A DNA stretch of 64,000 nt from Bettongia penicillata ogilbyi (GCA_023548195.1 JAJHZJ010000694.1:2170001-2234000); one strand, 5' to 3'; positions 10,000 to 22,113 are shown, numbered from the stretch's first letter. Made by a program: numbers and translations. The notes: generated by a model from the letters alone, not told the origin.

Positions 10000-12610
10000 T
10001 ATTATCTACTAATGCTCAGGATATTCTCTCCCCTTTTTCAAAGAGATCAGTGTTGATGCACTGTCTTTCCCTCTACCCCAATTCTTGCCCTCATACCAAG
10101 CAATACACATATTGATGTTCTCTTAAATACTTTAACTTCTTAGTCTCTCAGTTTGCTTGGTGTACTTCTCCATTTCAGCTCCATGGAGAAATGATCATAC
10201 CCTTGATTTTTCTCAACAGTCACAAATGTTCCTCTTTAAAGTGCACAGACTCTAGAATTCTTTTATCTGAACACAGTCTTTTCTCATTTCAATTGTTCCC
10301 AAGTCTTTCAACCCCCAACCCTATTCTTCATTCATTCTTACCAGAAGGTTCAATCTTTCCACTTCTCAATACTCTCAATATTCAATGTGCTCTTCCTACA
10401 TTATCCCTCCTTCCCAATCTCAAACTCTTTTCTAATTAGTTCAACTCTACACTGTTCTCTGCTCTTAAATCCCTTTTTCCTTTGTCCTATTTCCAATAAT
10501 GCCTTGCTAAACCCTAACCCTACTATAATCCTACCAATTGCCTCCTTTACTGAATGGGTATTATAGAGAATAAATATAATATAGTACAGAGTAGAAAAGA
10601 ATTGATTGAGTCCACTTTTTTAACTCATATTATCTAATCTCAATTAGTCTTTCACAGCAGCAAGATATTCTCTCCAATTCTCTATCCCACTCGCCACAGA
10701 AACTATTCCAAACCTCTTATTTTTTTCTTAAGCTTCCCATAGTACTTCTTTCTCACAACCTCTCAGCTAAGGACCTCTCCTCATACTTCACTGAAAAAAG
10801 AGATTCACTAAGAGCTCCCTTTTTTCACTTTCTCCTCATCCTAGATCTCTCTGACATCATCCCCTTTATCTCCTCCTCCATTCCAATATCTGATGAAGAA
10901 CTGGTCATTTTATTTCCAAAATGAACACCCTTGATCTCATTTTCTCACATATTCTCTAGCTCATCATCCCCACTCTATCAAACCTACTCTCTCCCTAATC
11001 TTCATTCTCTTCCTAACTACTGGCTTCTTCCCTGGTGTCTAAAAATATACCCATTCTTAAAAAAAAGGCTTCACTTGATCTGATCATCCCTATTAATTAT
11101 CATGTTTTATATATGTATATCCTTCCCTTCTTTGTCAGCCTACTTGAAAAAGTTGTCTCTGCATGATGCCTCTACTTCTTCTCTTCTCATTCTCTTCTGG
11201 CTTCACCAAAATCTGCTTTCTGACCTGGTCATCTACCTGAAACTACCTTCTTCAGTCAGCAATGATTCCTTGACTGCCTACTCTAATAATATTTTCTAAA
11301 TTTTCATCTTCTTGATCTCTCTGCTATAGTTGGTCACTGTTGATCACCTTCTCCTTCGGGATGTTCTCTCCTCACTGAATTTTCATAATACTGCTCTTTC
11401 TTGGTGCTTCTTTTATCTCTGTGACCCTCTCCTTTGCACTTTGTGCGTTATCTTCATTCATCATGGCCACTCATGGTAGTTACCTCCCACTGTTCTGTCT
11501 TCTTTTTTCCTCTATATATTATCTCCCTTGGTGATCTTTTTCAGCTGCCATAGGTTTAATTGTCACCTCTACGTATATGATTCTGTATATTCTGTATCTT
11601 CTGTGCAGATGATATGCACATGGGAATAAATATCTAGTCCTAACCTCTCTTCTGAGTTCCAAACACCATCTTCAACTGTCTGCTAGATACTTCAAACTGA
11701 ATAATATAAGCATCTCAAATTCAACATGTCCAAAACAGAATTCATTATCTACTCCCAGTCCACTTCCCTCTCCCATCAACCCTCCTTCTTTTGCCTATTA
11801 CCACAAAGGACACTACCATCCTCCTAATCTTACAGCTTTGTGTCTTCGGTCTTCTCACTCACCTTCAGATATCCGATCTGCTGCCAAACACTGTCCTTTT
11901 CCCCTTCACAACATTTCTCGTATACATCTCATCTCTTCTCACATAGCCACTACTCTAATTCAATTCCTCATCACCTATTGGAATAATCTCCTAATTGATC
12001 TTCCTGCTTCAGTCTTTCCCTACTCCAATTCATCTCCACACAGCTACCAAAGTGATTTTTCAAAAGTATTGGTCTATGTCATCTCCTGTTCAATAAACTC
12101 CATTGGCTCCCTATTACTTCTAGGATCAGGAGAATGTCCTTAATTTGGCATTTAAGGCTCTTCACAGCCTTCCTACCATAATTGTATTTCTCCCACTTCA
12201 CTGCCTTCTAGGGATTTTAGGATCCAGTGATACCAGCACTCTTGCTCTTCCTAACACACATTATTCTATTGCCCTTCTCAGCACCATGTCCAATCTGTTC
12301 CCTTATGCCTGCAGTGTTCTCCCTCTTCATTTCAAATTCTTGAGATCCATTAACCACATTTAAGAAACATCTTAAATGGAAGTTTATTCAAGAGGCTTTT
12401 CCAGTCCCACTAGTAACTAAGTTCAGTTTCTTTGTAATTTGGTCGTATCTTGCACATATTTATTTACATGTATTTTCTCCCGTTAGTATGCAGGTTCTCT
12501 GAAGGCAGATATTCTTTTTGCATTTTTTTGGCTTTTTTTGTATTCTCAGTGTTTAGCACAGTGTCAGACATATACTAAATATTTAACAAATGAGTTTCCA
12601 TAATAAACAA
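10000..12610 (+). repeat. L2 LINE, about 2.6 kb, sense
   Basis: Long C/T-rich strand typical of L2, with landmarks at 11700-11760 (TCAAATTCAACATGTCCAAA), 12060-12120 (GTGATTTTTCAAAAG, CTCCATTGGCTCCCTATTAC) and the 3' end at 12540-12600 (GTTTAGCACAGTGTCAGACA). Several short open frames across it (10191, 11102, 11838, 12145) are relics. Confidence 0.8.
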
Positions 12611-12689
12611 ACAAGCAAAATGGAATCTTATATTTTTTTCCCCTACATTTTTGGCATCTTCCCTTCCTTCACATTTCAAAAGTATAGAA

Positions 12690-13790
12690 AAAAAATCTCG
12701 AATCTTGTTTGTTAATAACGGAAAGAAAAAAGCTGCCTAAGAGAACCTCAATAACTACTGACTGGTATACCTACTCTTCTGTCTATACATGAATTGAGGA
12801 GACATCAATGGAGACATTAGTATGGTACATATAGACCTTCTATCCTAAGTTATAGTCAATAATGGGCTTGCTCACTGATTTTGGAAAAAAAACCATTTGA
12901 TGCCATCGAACAAAACAATACTTTGCATGAGTGTTTGCAGCAAGATGTCCCCTGTCCATACATTAAGGTCATTCAGGATTCTTTGGTAGCTGCAATAGAA
13001 AGAAACCTGTTCAATGGTCCTCTGAAAACAGACATTAGGAGAGAAATAAAACAGGAGATGTGTGTTCCCCAAACATATTAATCTGATGGAGGAGATTTAC
13101 TGTAGAATCTATTGCAGGGAGGGATTTCCTGTGGATAGTGGCATCTCCCAGGTTCTCCCATTAAGAATTCCATTATGCTGATTGCATTATATCCAAGATA
13201 TTGCAGAGTCCCCTGGAGATCTGTAATCACTCAAAGAAGTTTGGCCTGTCCATCTACCCAGGAAACATCAAATGGATGAAGAATGTCTACTGTCCAAATT
13301 TCAACATGGATTTCGATAGACATACTACAAAGTGTGTCCAACAGGAGGCATATCTAGTAGACAATACAAGTGGATACTGAGCTGGGCCCAGAGTTGAAAA
13401 GAAAGAGAAAGTGGGTTGGATTGCTTTCAGGAAATTGAAAACCTCTTTTACTGACCCTGAACTTCCAACAAAATGAAAAACCTATTTTTTTCAATTCTAA
13501 TATTTTGCCAGTGTCTCTACATGGTCAGTGAGACATGAAATAGCCATTTTTTTCTGAAGACCTAGACATGAATATCACACAGAAGGCGATGGGGTAGCAC
13601 ATGATAAGTGTAAGCAGGCTGCAACATGTAACCAACAAGGAATTCCAAAGACATCACCACAGAATTATATGATAGGAAGAAAGCACAGGCTGATCATATA
13701 GCAAGAGATGACAGATGGAAAGCCAGAGTGCTCCTCTGGTCAGAGAAGTAATGAAACATGTCAGAAGAAAGTAAGGAAGAACTCCAGCAT
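12690..13790 (+). repeat. RTE LINE, reverse transcriptase and 3' ORF2 remnant
   Basis: Conceptual fragments include KKPFDAIEQNNTLHECLQQ, PYIKVIQDSLVAAIE, LFNGPLKTDIRREIKQ (12881-13050, RT palm region), then KWMKNVYCPNFNMDFD (about 13270-13317) and RWKARVLLWSER (about 13710-13745), all in the order of RTE-clade ORF2. The YADD/FADD segment is not clear. Stops and frame changes make it non-functional. This is a LINE, not a virus or cellular gene. Confidence 0.75.
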
Positions 13791-13794
13791 ATTG

Positions 13795-14035
13795 GATAGC
13801 TAACAGTCTTGGACTTGGAGCCAGGAAGGTCCGAGTGAGACATTAGGATCTCTATGTGACCCTAAGCAAGTCAATTAAGCTCCAGCTTCCTCAAGTTTCC
13901 TCATCTATAAAATGGAGATAACAATAGCCTCATAGGGGCTTACCTCCCAGGGTCATTATGAAGATAAAAATGAGATGTTTGTAAAGTTCTTTGTAAAACT
14001 CAATGTGCTATATAAATACTAGCTATTATTAAGAG
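13795..14035 (+). repeat. MIR-type SINE, nearly complete
   Basis: TTGGACTTGGAGCCAGGAAG, CTATGTGACCCTAAGCAAG, CTCATCTATAAAATGGAGA, CTCCCAGGGTCATTATGAAG and TATATAAATACTAGCTATTA. Confidence 0.8.
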
Positions 14036-14039
14036 CAGT

Positions 14040-15330
14040 ACAATTTTAGAATGGGTGGACCTGGACAAATTGTGCTCTGCACTGTAGTTGGATCTCTGAA
14101 ATTGATGAAATCAGAGATTCATTTGAGTATGGTGTGAGATACAAAATACATGAAAGCAGGGTCCCTGCTGTCCAGAAGCTTATGGTCCAGTTGCCACTAT
14201 ATTTACTTGGGAATAGTAGGGAAGGTCATTTTCTTTTTTCGTTGTTTGTTTTTGTTTTGATTTATTAATTTACTTATAAGGGTTTTCTTCAAAAGAATGC
14301 AAAGTTTAATTTCACATATCAAGAAAACCTAAACAATAGGAACCTCACCATTTTTAATGAGTTGGCATCTTGTCCTCCATATCCATCAGCAGATGAGTTT
14401 TTAGTAATAATTTAGTAATAATTCCAGTGTCTGGGACATAGAGTGGAAGAATAATGAGACTTGGGCCAGTTGGCTAAGGTTCTGGACTGTAAGTGCATGC
14501 CTATGCTAATCATTGCCAGGGGTAAGGCATTTGATTAAATCTAGACTTGTGTTTTTTAAATTTCACTTTCCTCCTCTATGGTATTTCATAGGTCTGCACT
14601 AAGGAAGGCAAGGTGCTTCTGCATCTCGAAAGGAATGTAGGTTCTGACTCTAAAGTGTTATTAATATGAAATATTATTAGTATGAAGAAACAGCTTTGAT
14701 CTATCCTGGGGCTCAAAATCATCAAAACTTTAAGGCTTACTCTGGGAAGAGCCAGGAACATTCATTTAACCCAGGCAACACCCTATTATTTGACTACCCA
14801 GCCATCCCCCAAGACAAATATTATGGCAGCACATTGCTTCTAGTGGCAGAGACCAAAATGACACCCAGAAAACCTTGTAACAGCTCAGCTCTCCAGGAAG
14901 CAGCTGGCTAGGGGCAGAGGTAGAAGGAGTCTGCCACTTCATAGGATTTGACTCAGTAGAGAAGGTTATTTGAAGCTTAACCTAATGTGTTAAATCTCTA
15001 TTTTTTATTTTCAGAGTCATACTTTATATTTACTTATGTGATTCTCTGAGTTTCTCAAAGCTCTTAACAGATGTTATATAATCGAACTAATTAACACTTC
15101 CCTACAGGCCAAGAGCCTGAAAGAAATGAGACTTGGCCTAAAAGAAAACAGATTGTTTGGGGTTTTTAAAAATAAATAATTTTAATTAAAAAAAAAATGC
15201 AACCCAAAGGCAAAGAACATTACCTTGCATTTTTAGGAAAAGTGATGCCCATTGTCTTTGGATACTTCATCTTTACATCACAGCTAAGGGTGGAAAGGAC
15301 TTGTGAATATCACTGGTTGATAAATTTTCT
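14040..15330. other. No recognised feature
   Basis: Mixed AT-rich sequence. A short frame at 14696-14911 has no recognisable domain. Confidence 0.3.
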
Positions 15331-15334
15331 GAAC

Positions 15335-15560
15335 CAATATGCAATGTTATGTGAAGTCCCTATAAAGTTGCTTAGGGCAAATATTATTACCATTTTACAG
15401 GCCACTAAAAGCAGAGACAGAATGGAGTGAGTCTTTAAGGATATACTCAAAGTCAGTGGCCAAACAAATAACATAATTCAAGGACTTGGAAGCAGAGGAT
15501 AAATGAGGATCCTCTCCAGAATTGCAGCACTAGCAGAATAGCAGAGGATACTTAGGCCAA
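15335..15560 (+). repeat. Degraded MIR3-type SINE
   Basis: ATTATTACCATTTTACAGGCC, AGACAGAATGGAGTGAG and an AGTCAGTGGCC segment resemble a decayed MIR3 core. Confidence 0.4.
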
Positions 15561-16400
15561 TGAAGGAATGGACACATGGATGTCAAGGGAAAGCCCCCAA
15601 ATTCTCCTCAAAAGCTATTCTAGATTACTCAGGCCTTCATATTACTTGAGTTTATTAGTTTATACTGTGCTCTTTAGTTTCATGAAAAAAAATGTCTTAT
15701 AAGTCAGCTTTAATTTCCTAGGGGAGATAGTTAAATTAATTATCAACTGATTTTTTTTTATTTTTCTGTCATAAGCAAACTGGGGAAAAAATTTCCCTTG
15801 AGGGATAATAGGTCACATCACACATGCAGTAATCATTTTATTGGTGTTCTTTTTGACTGAATTTCTGTATCAGCTTGATGGACAAACACATCCATATTTA
15901 GGACTTTGTGAGAAATGTGATCTTACTGTAGGTTAATCAAATACTGTTAAGAGACAATGAAAACTTTGCACTCTAAAGCACACAGAAAGACTCCCCTACT
16001 GATTTAATGCAGGTATAAATCTTCAAGTCAAATTATGGCCTACTAGCTGCAAAGTTACCTACTGCTCAGAGCTACCCAGAGCACAGCAACAAGAAGAAGT
16101 TTTTAAATGCAGGGCTGGCCCAGGGGCAAATGATTGAAAAGAAGTCTAGTCCATCATGTGGCTCTGAAGGAAAAAGCCTTCAATGTGCCAAGTCAAGACT
16201 GTTTATTTAAGTATTTCCCTGTCCTTGGTCTTTCAGAAGAGCTGATACAGCATGGAATCAAGCCTGAATGCAGAGATGAAGTCACCAAAAAACACAAATA
16301 GCAGTGGAGAGCACCAGGGTTAGTGGCCACACTTCCTGCTGCCACTAGCCATAAACTTTTGACCACCCATTGTCAGTGTACTGTGGCACTCAGCATGACT
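15561..16400. other. No recognised feature
   Basis: Nothing identifiable beyond AT-rich sequence. Confidence 0.3.
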
Positions 16401-16410
16401 TGCAAATAAA

Positions 16411-16530
16411 GTGGCTACAATCTGATCTAGAGATCAATTCCTAAGTAGAACTGTAAGACAGCTCTCAGAAACTCTTGTAGGGACTGGAGGAGGGGCAGAA
16501 AGGCCTAAGAATTGGTGAAGTTGGTACTTG
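16411..16530 (+). repeat. Local repeat, copy A
   Basis: Shares ordered blocks with 17984-18143: TCTGATCTAGAGATCA, TTCCTAAGT, GGGACTGGAGGAGGGGC, CTAAGAATTGGTGAAG. Family unknown. Confidence 0.55.
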
Positions 16531-17265
16531 CTCTTTTCCCAACAACAGAGGGCAACTTAATTTTTCCTTCAAAAGGAATTTGGCGCTACCTTCCCCATCA
16601 ATTAGATTTCTGCTTCCAAGTTAGTTAGATTTCTGACCATAAAGAAAAGAAAAAACACCACCACCACCCAAATGCTCAGTGAGTTAAAATTGTATAATAT
16701 ACCAATGCTGATTCTTTCTTCCCTTGGAGAGGCAAAAAGTACAGTAGTCAGTATGTTGGACTCCGGTTGTGGACATACAAAATGCTTTTAGCTGTCACAA
16801 CTTGAATAAGGAAGATTTTCCAATCATACTGATACCCAGAGCTTTGATAGTAAATAAATAAAAATGAAGTAACAATTCTTTTCCAGACTAGCTAAAGGCA
16901 TGTTTTCCCATCTCTTTCCTGTACAATAGTCTCTGAAATAGTACCATAACTTAAATGCCACACTAGAACAGTGAAATCAATCTGAGATATTTAAAATTAG
17001 TCATGGAAATAGTATCTGTTCTCAAAATTGAGAGACTCTAGACAGGAGTCTTAACCAAACTCCAAAGAAATCCATAAATTTTAGGATATCTGGGAGCTTG
17101 GATGGGAAAAAAAATTATGTAGTTATATTCACTAAATGATATTTATTTAGCATTTCCTTCAATTATGAATTTAAAAAATTATTATGGGAAAGGATCAACA
17201 GGTTTCTTCAGTCCTGTCCATAATATAAACAAAAGGCCCATATATACCTAGGAGATATTCAAGCA
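16531..17265. other. No recognised feature
   Basis: AT-rich; nothing identifiable. Confidence 0.3.
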
Positions 17266-17269
17266 AGCA

Positions 17270-17765
17270 AGCATCCACATTAATAAGTATTAGGAAATTC
17301 CTCCTATGTGTCAGTCATTGTGATAGGCACTGGATAAACAAGTACAAAGAATCAAATGACCACTATTCTCAAAGTGTTTATATTCTACTGGAGCAGACGA
17401 TGCATATATACACAGATGTGTATAGAACAAATACAAAATGAATTCAAAGTATTTAAGATAGGGAAAGAGGGTACTAGCAGGCAAGTGGATCAAGAAAAGC
17501 CTCATGTGGTGCTGGATCATGTCTTGAAAGAAGGCAAGGCGCCTATGAAGCAGAAATGAGGAAAGAGGGCATCCTAGGCATGCGGAACAGCCAGTATAAA
17601 AACACAGAGATGGGAGAGGAAAAGACAAGGTCACTTTGGCTGAATCTTAAAGTAAGGCAATGGAATAATGCATTATGAAACTGGAAAGACAGTTTGGAAC
17701 CAGGTTGTGAATAGGTTTTAAACAGCAAATAAAATTGGGCCAGAAATTCAGAAATCCGGGTCTTA
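17270..17765 (+). repeat. Unassigned dispersed repeat, longest copy
   Basis: Starts CCTCCTATGTGTCAGTCATTGTGATAGGCACTGG as separate blocks, then TATTCTACTGG, CTTGAAAGAAGGCAAGG, CATCCTAGGCATGCGGAACA, GCCAGTATAAAAACA and CAGGTTGTGAATAGG. Open frames here on both strands are relics. Confidence 0.6.
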
Positions 17766-17983
17766 AATCTAATATACAGGACCACAAATCTCAACTGCTC
17801 ATCTTCTTAAGAAGAAAATTGGAACTATTATAAAAGTGTTTTTCTTATGGCATATGGATTCTCTAATTACTTCTAAATGGAAGCTATAAATAGCTCACGT
17901 ATCAGATGTATTTTTATTGATGTTTTTTGTTTTTACATCACATTCGGTTCTGAATGTATCTCTTCCTCCAACCTACAAGTTTA

Positions 17984-18143
17984 GTAGCTGTAGTCTGATT
18001 TAGTGATCAGTTCCTAAGTCAAAACCTTTCTATAATTCTCGGCGTCCAGACGCTCCCTTACTTCCATACCTCAGCAAACATACTTACTCTTAGAGGGACT
18101 GGAAGAGGGCAAGTGAGTCTAAGAATTGGTAGGGGTAGTACAG
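17984..18143 (+). repeat. Local repeat, copy B
   Basis: Counterpart of 16411-16530: GTAGCTGTAGTCTGATTTAG, GATCAGTTCCTAAGTC, GGGACTGGAAGAGGGC, CTAAGAATTGGTAGGG. It carries about 40 extra bases in the middle. Confidence 0.55.
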
Positions 18144-18149
18144 ACATTA

Positions 18150-19140
18150 AAATATTTAAAAGAGAAAAAATTAGTTTAGCCAAGGTAACAATGTATCAGC
18201 CCTAACAGTACATGCAATATTCCATATCCATAGCCTTGTACCTCTGCAGTAAAAGATGGAAGAGTGTATCAGATTTACTGAACACCACACACTGTTCCAA
18301 TCATTTCACTCCAGATAAAGTATGGAGGAGGAGAGGACTTGGATTTTGGGTACTAATAACCCTTGAAGTAAGTAGACCTCACTGTTCTTCCACTCACTGT
18401 CTTGTCTTTCTCCTTCTTTTGATTTTTAGGTTTTTTTGATTTAGGTTTTTTTCTGCATCCTTTTTTCCTCATCTGCCTACTGACCAGTCCCTGATACACC
18501 CACATAGTGTTTATCTCTACTAGTGATTCTTATTAATAGAGGCTGCTCACCGCTGACTCACGGTAATCTAAATTTGTCCCATCTTATTTCACTCTAGGCT
18601 TCCAAATTTAACCAAAGATAGTAATGATGTTCCTTGTGAATCCTTAATTTTATTATTTGAAAAAAAAAATCAGTCCTGCTTTAGTGTGACATCAGTGGCT
18701 CTGCAGTGTCAAGAAAATCCAGTTACAATTTTGCCCAGATCAGAGGGCGGATTAACTTTGATGTCTGTCTGAACCCTGTGTGATATGCCATTAGAGCTCT
18801 GACTCCCTACAAGCACTCACATTTTCACATACAAGGAAAGAGAAAGTGCCTGCTAGGAGCACAGACTGACTTTTCCGCAGTGATTGAGATGGAAATCATG
18901 TACTTAGGCATCTGGACTGTAAGAACATTCTGTCATTTGGGTATGGTTTTCCCCACATCTTACTGCTCTTAATACCAAACTTTCTAAGGCTTCCTTGAAA
19001 TCCATTACTATGAAGACTCAACTGCAATTAAGACATTTTAGAAGATACAAGCATACTGACACCAGACTATGGCACCTATACAAAATTGAGAGATGATCAG
19101 AGGTGACAAGTGAGTGAGAAAAGGAGTTCTAAAGGCAGTG
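18150..19140. other. No recognised feature
   Basis: No repeat or coding signature identified. Confidence 0.3.
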
Positions 19141-19144
19141 AAAG

Positions 19145-19148
<4 letters not shown>

Positions 19149-19193
<45 letters not shown>

Positions 19194-19223
19194 TTGGGGC
19201 GGGGGGGGGGGGGGAGGGGGCGG
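19149..19223. repeat. (TG)n microsatellite followed by a G-run
   Basis: Alternating TG at 19149-19189, then GGGG, C, 14 G, A, 5 G, C, GG at 19196-19223. The G-run could form a quadruplex; the TG tract favours Z-DNA. Confidence 0.9.
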
Positions 19224-19434
19224 ATAAGGAGATACCGAAAGAGGATGCAGAGGTTGGGAATAAAGCATCTTCAAATCTGAAGGATAATTGTGCATTTTCT
19301 AAAGCTCTTGAACAGTGAGATGATTAGTAAAGGCTTTAATGATGATGATAGCCTGTACTGGTGATATTATTAATCTGCTTGTTTTGTTTATTATGTTTAA
19401 ACCCCTAGATTAGGATTAGCTTGCAAGAGACAGA

Positions 19435-19871
19435 AATCATGGATTTTTTATTCAGTCACCTAACTGGTCTCCCAACATTTGGTCTCTTCCCTCAACAATC
19501 AGTTTTCCACACAATCCTAAAGCAGACAGGTCTGACCATCTTGCTCCTCTACTTAAGAAGCTCTAGTGACTCCGCTTGCCTTTAGGATCAAATATAAACT
19601 TCTCCATTTGGCCTTTAAAACCCACTTAGTCTGTGTCCCAAACTGATTAGTCATAACTTCTCATCCCACATTCTGTGCTTCTGTCAGACTGGCCTACATG
19701 CTGTCCCCTGCACATGACAAAACATTGCAGCTCCTTCCTCTGTGTCTTTGCATAAGCTGTTCCCCTTTCCTGAAATGCCTTCTCCTCACGTTTGGCTCTT
19801 GGAAGCCCTAGCTCCTTTCAAGTTCAGCTCATATTTCCCCTCATTCAAAAGGTCTTTCTTCATTCCTCTAG
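19435..19871 (+). repeat. L2 LINE, 5' part of a split copy
   Basis: CCTAACTGGTCTCCCAAC, CTCTAGTGACTCCGCTTGCC, GGATCAAATATAAACTTCT, TTCCCCTTTCCTGAAATGCC match the L2 3' region. Continues at 20413. Confidence 0.7.
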
Positions 19872-19980
19872 CCAGTTCCTTCCCTTCCCTTCCCTTCTTT
19901 TCCCTTCCTTTCCTTTTCCTTCCCTTCCCTTCCCCTCCCTTCCCTTTCCCTGTCTTGTCCTGTCCTGTTCTGTCCTCTCC
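19872..19980. repeat. Pyrimidine-rich (TTCCC)n / (TGTCC)n tract
   Basis: About 110 bases of C/T units drifting into CTGTCC repeats. Overlapping open frames on both strands are artefacts. Confidence 0.9.
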
Positions 19981-20032
19981 CAAAATCTTAAATCTACTGT
20001 ACTCTGAAGCTGAGATGCCACTGGGCCCTTGC

Positions 20033-20412
20033 CTAAGGGCTTATCTAGACCCTCTTGACTTTAGAGTGATTATCAATAGTAACTGTTGCTCTTTCCCTTC
20101 CAGCTTCTTTTAGGTATATTTTTCTTTCATCCGTTAGAGATCATTCCATGACTACTTCTTAAACAGGCTTATTCACTGAATAGGTGTTACCTCAGTCTAA
20201 GTGAGTCCCTGAATAGCCTTAGCTGAAAAAGGCCAAGGTCTCCCAGTCATCCTGATGAAAATCTGGTCACTGGATTCAGATGGTTCTAAAGGAGAAGTGA
20301 GGCTAGTGACCTGCACAGCCCTCCCTCACCCAAAACAAAGTCAAGCACAAGTCATGTCATCATTTCTCTGATGGCATGATCTTCTTCGGCAATGAAGGAC
20401 AAACACAACTTG
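20033..20412 (+). repeat. RTE-tailed SINE-like element, copy 2
   Basis: TAGACCCTCTTGACTTTAGAG, CATTCCATGACTACTTCTTA, AAAGGCCAAGGTCTCCCAGT, CAAGTCATGTCATCATTTCT, ATGAAGGACAAACACAAC. Almost the same order as 47066-47430. Confidence 0.75.
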
Positions 20413-20610
20413 ATTCCTCTAATTGTTAGAGTCCCTCTTCCCAAATCATATTCATTTTGTATATATCTTGTATTTACTTATCTTTGAATATAAGTTCTTA
20501 AGGGCAAGCAAGGACTGTCCCACTTCTGTTTTCCCATTCACTTACAAAGCCTAAAAGTATCTAGAACATACCATGTGCTTACTATATGTTTGCTGACTGA
20601 TCTATTGATT
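20413..20610 (+). repeat. L2 LINE 3' end of the split copy
   Basis: TAAGTTCTTAAGGGCAAGC, GACTGTCCCACTTCTG and ACCATGTGCTTACTATATGT form an L2 terminus, separated from 19435-19871 by the pyrimidine tract and a SINE. Confidence 0.65.
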
Positions 20611-20724
20611 TGAGAAAGATACTGCTATGCATCCATCTTGCCATATCATTCTCAGAGTTTATCAAAGTACTCCAATAGAATGTTTGATTCTCTTGGGATC
20701 TCAGCTATTGATTACTTAGGGGGG

Positions 20725-20870
20725 GAAAAATGGATGAATGAAACATTTATTAAAACTTACTATTTGCTTTACACTGTGCTAAGAGCTAGAGATATAAATG
20801 GAAAAAGGAAAACAGCCTTTGCTCTCAAGGAGTTCACATTCTGAGGGAGATAATACTTATGGAAGGTTTC
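20725..20870 (+). repeat. Unassigned dispersed repeat, 5' fragment
   Basis: GAAACATTTATTAAAACTTAC, ACACTGTGCTAAGAGCTAG, GCTCTCAAGGAGTTCACATT. Confidence 0.6.
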
Positions 20871-20894
20871 AGCTGCAATTCAGATGGAAAAGTT

Positions 20895-21150
20895 TAATGA
20901 TTTATGGTACAGTGGCAAAGAAGATAGTAATGCCTCTTGTTAAAAAAAAACCATCATTTACACTGTTAAAATCATTTTGGTTTTTGATGGTGAACATCAG
21001 AACTTTGACAGTGCCAAGGACTTTGGTGACAAAAACTTTCTTTTCTGGGTCTTCAATAGATGTGGCTGTAACACCTGTCAGTACTGATATAATTCCCTTA
21101 CTTCCAAAAATATGTCTATTCATCTACAAAGATGTCACATTTTAGAGCTA
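20895..21150 (-). pseudogene. Y-box protein (YBX family) pseudogene fragment, antisense
   Basis: Read on the minus strand, a stretch translates to PEKKVFVTKVLGTVK. The part TKVLGTVK matches exactly the opening of the cold-shock domain of YBX1/YBX3. The expected WFNVRNGYGF that follows is only partly traceable at the nucleotide level, with frame changes, and further along a weak match to the FVHQTAIKKNN region can be followed. No introns are visible, so an old processed copy is likely. The match is short and by eye; chance similarity cannot be excluded. Confidence 0.45.
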
Positions 21151-21475
21151 TGCAAAGGTCTCAAAGCTGTGTGATTCTTAATACCCTATCTACTTCTTTT
21201 TATGCAGTTCTCTTACTGACACTACAGAAGTAGAATGAGACCATAGAAGACTGAGCTCAGGGCACTGCTTTTTTCTTTGTTTCATGGGTTGCTCTGGTCC
21301 AAGAATTCATTATCTAATGGCCAGCCTACTAGCCACTTATGAGCGTCTCTAAATATAGCTAGACTGATCCTTGGAAAGCAGGCATCATCTGCTGTTACAG
21401 GACTATATCAAAGCCTTTTCTGCCATTGCTGGCAGTCTTTCATAGCTGAGGGCCACCTCGGTACAACAGTAATAC
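21151..21475. other. No recognised feature
   Basis: Nothing identifiable. Confidence 0.3.
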
Positions 21476-21479
21476 ATTA

Positions 21480-21570
21480 GAATGAAATTCTATGTATGTG
21501 TATATGTGAACATACATCACACATAGGCACATACACGTATATGTATATATACCCACATGTACATGTGTAT
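21480..21570. repeat. TA/TG-rich simple sequence
   Basis: Imperfect TATG/CATA alternations such as GTATATGTATATATACCCAC. A similar AT-rich stretch is at 21835-21900. Confidence 0.7.
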
Positions 21571-21904
21571 TTTCCCCATAAAACCCTCCTCCCATGCTTC
21601 ATTGTGGCACAGAGGGTGAACCCGGGTTCCTGAAGGTTAAGCCCATTTACAAACTCAGTCTCTACCAAGCTGGGTACCGAGCGTGCCTAAACTGTCCTGG
21701 GGGCCGGTCTAGGGATAATTAGAGAAGTCTTTACCAGGCTGCCTTTAATAGACTATCTGCTAAGTCATACCAAAATTGCGGTCTGTGTAGAGGCGGCGCT
21801 CACACCTATTCAAGGATCTCCGAAATGTGTACGTATTTATTTATATAATTATATATTTTATATAACACACACACATTTTTCCCACTGTCATCTCACACAC
21901 ATTC

Positions 21905-22010
21905 AACCAACCCCTAGGCATTTACTAAGCGCCGGGGACACAAAAAGAGGCAAAAGCGGGTCCCTGTCTCCAAGGACCTCAAAACCAAGGAGGGGGACAA
22001 TATCAATGGG
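21905..22010 (+). repeat. Unassigned dispersed repeat at the CpG island edge
   Basis: GGCATTTACTAAGCGCCGGGG, ACACAAAAAGAGGCAAAAGC, CCCTGTCTCCAAGGACCTC. Same 5' text as the copy at 20725 but GC-enriched. Confidence 0.6.
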
Positions 22011-22113
22011 CAGAAAGTAGCCGAGGCCGGAGGGGGTGAGGCGAATGGGGGGAATCCCATTAGACGGGTTCTAAGCCGGCAGGGGGCCTAGGAGCGCGCA
22101 CGAACTTGGACAG

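Noticed and set aside
12881..13081. A 66-codon frame as a possible small gene
   Set aside because: Its sequence is an RTE reverse transcriptase remnant, so it is annotated as a repeat.
19038..19295. Minus-strand frame with a proline run and Thr-His repeats
   Set aside because: It is the translation of the (TG)n/G-run tract.
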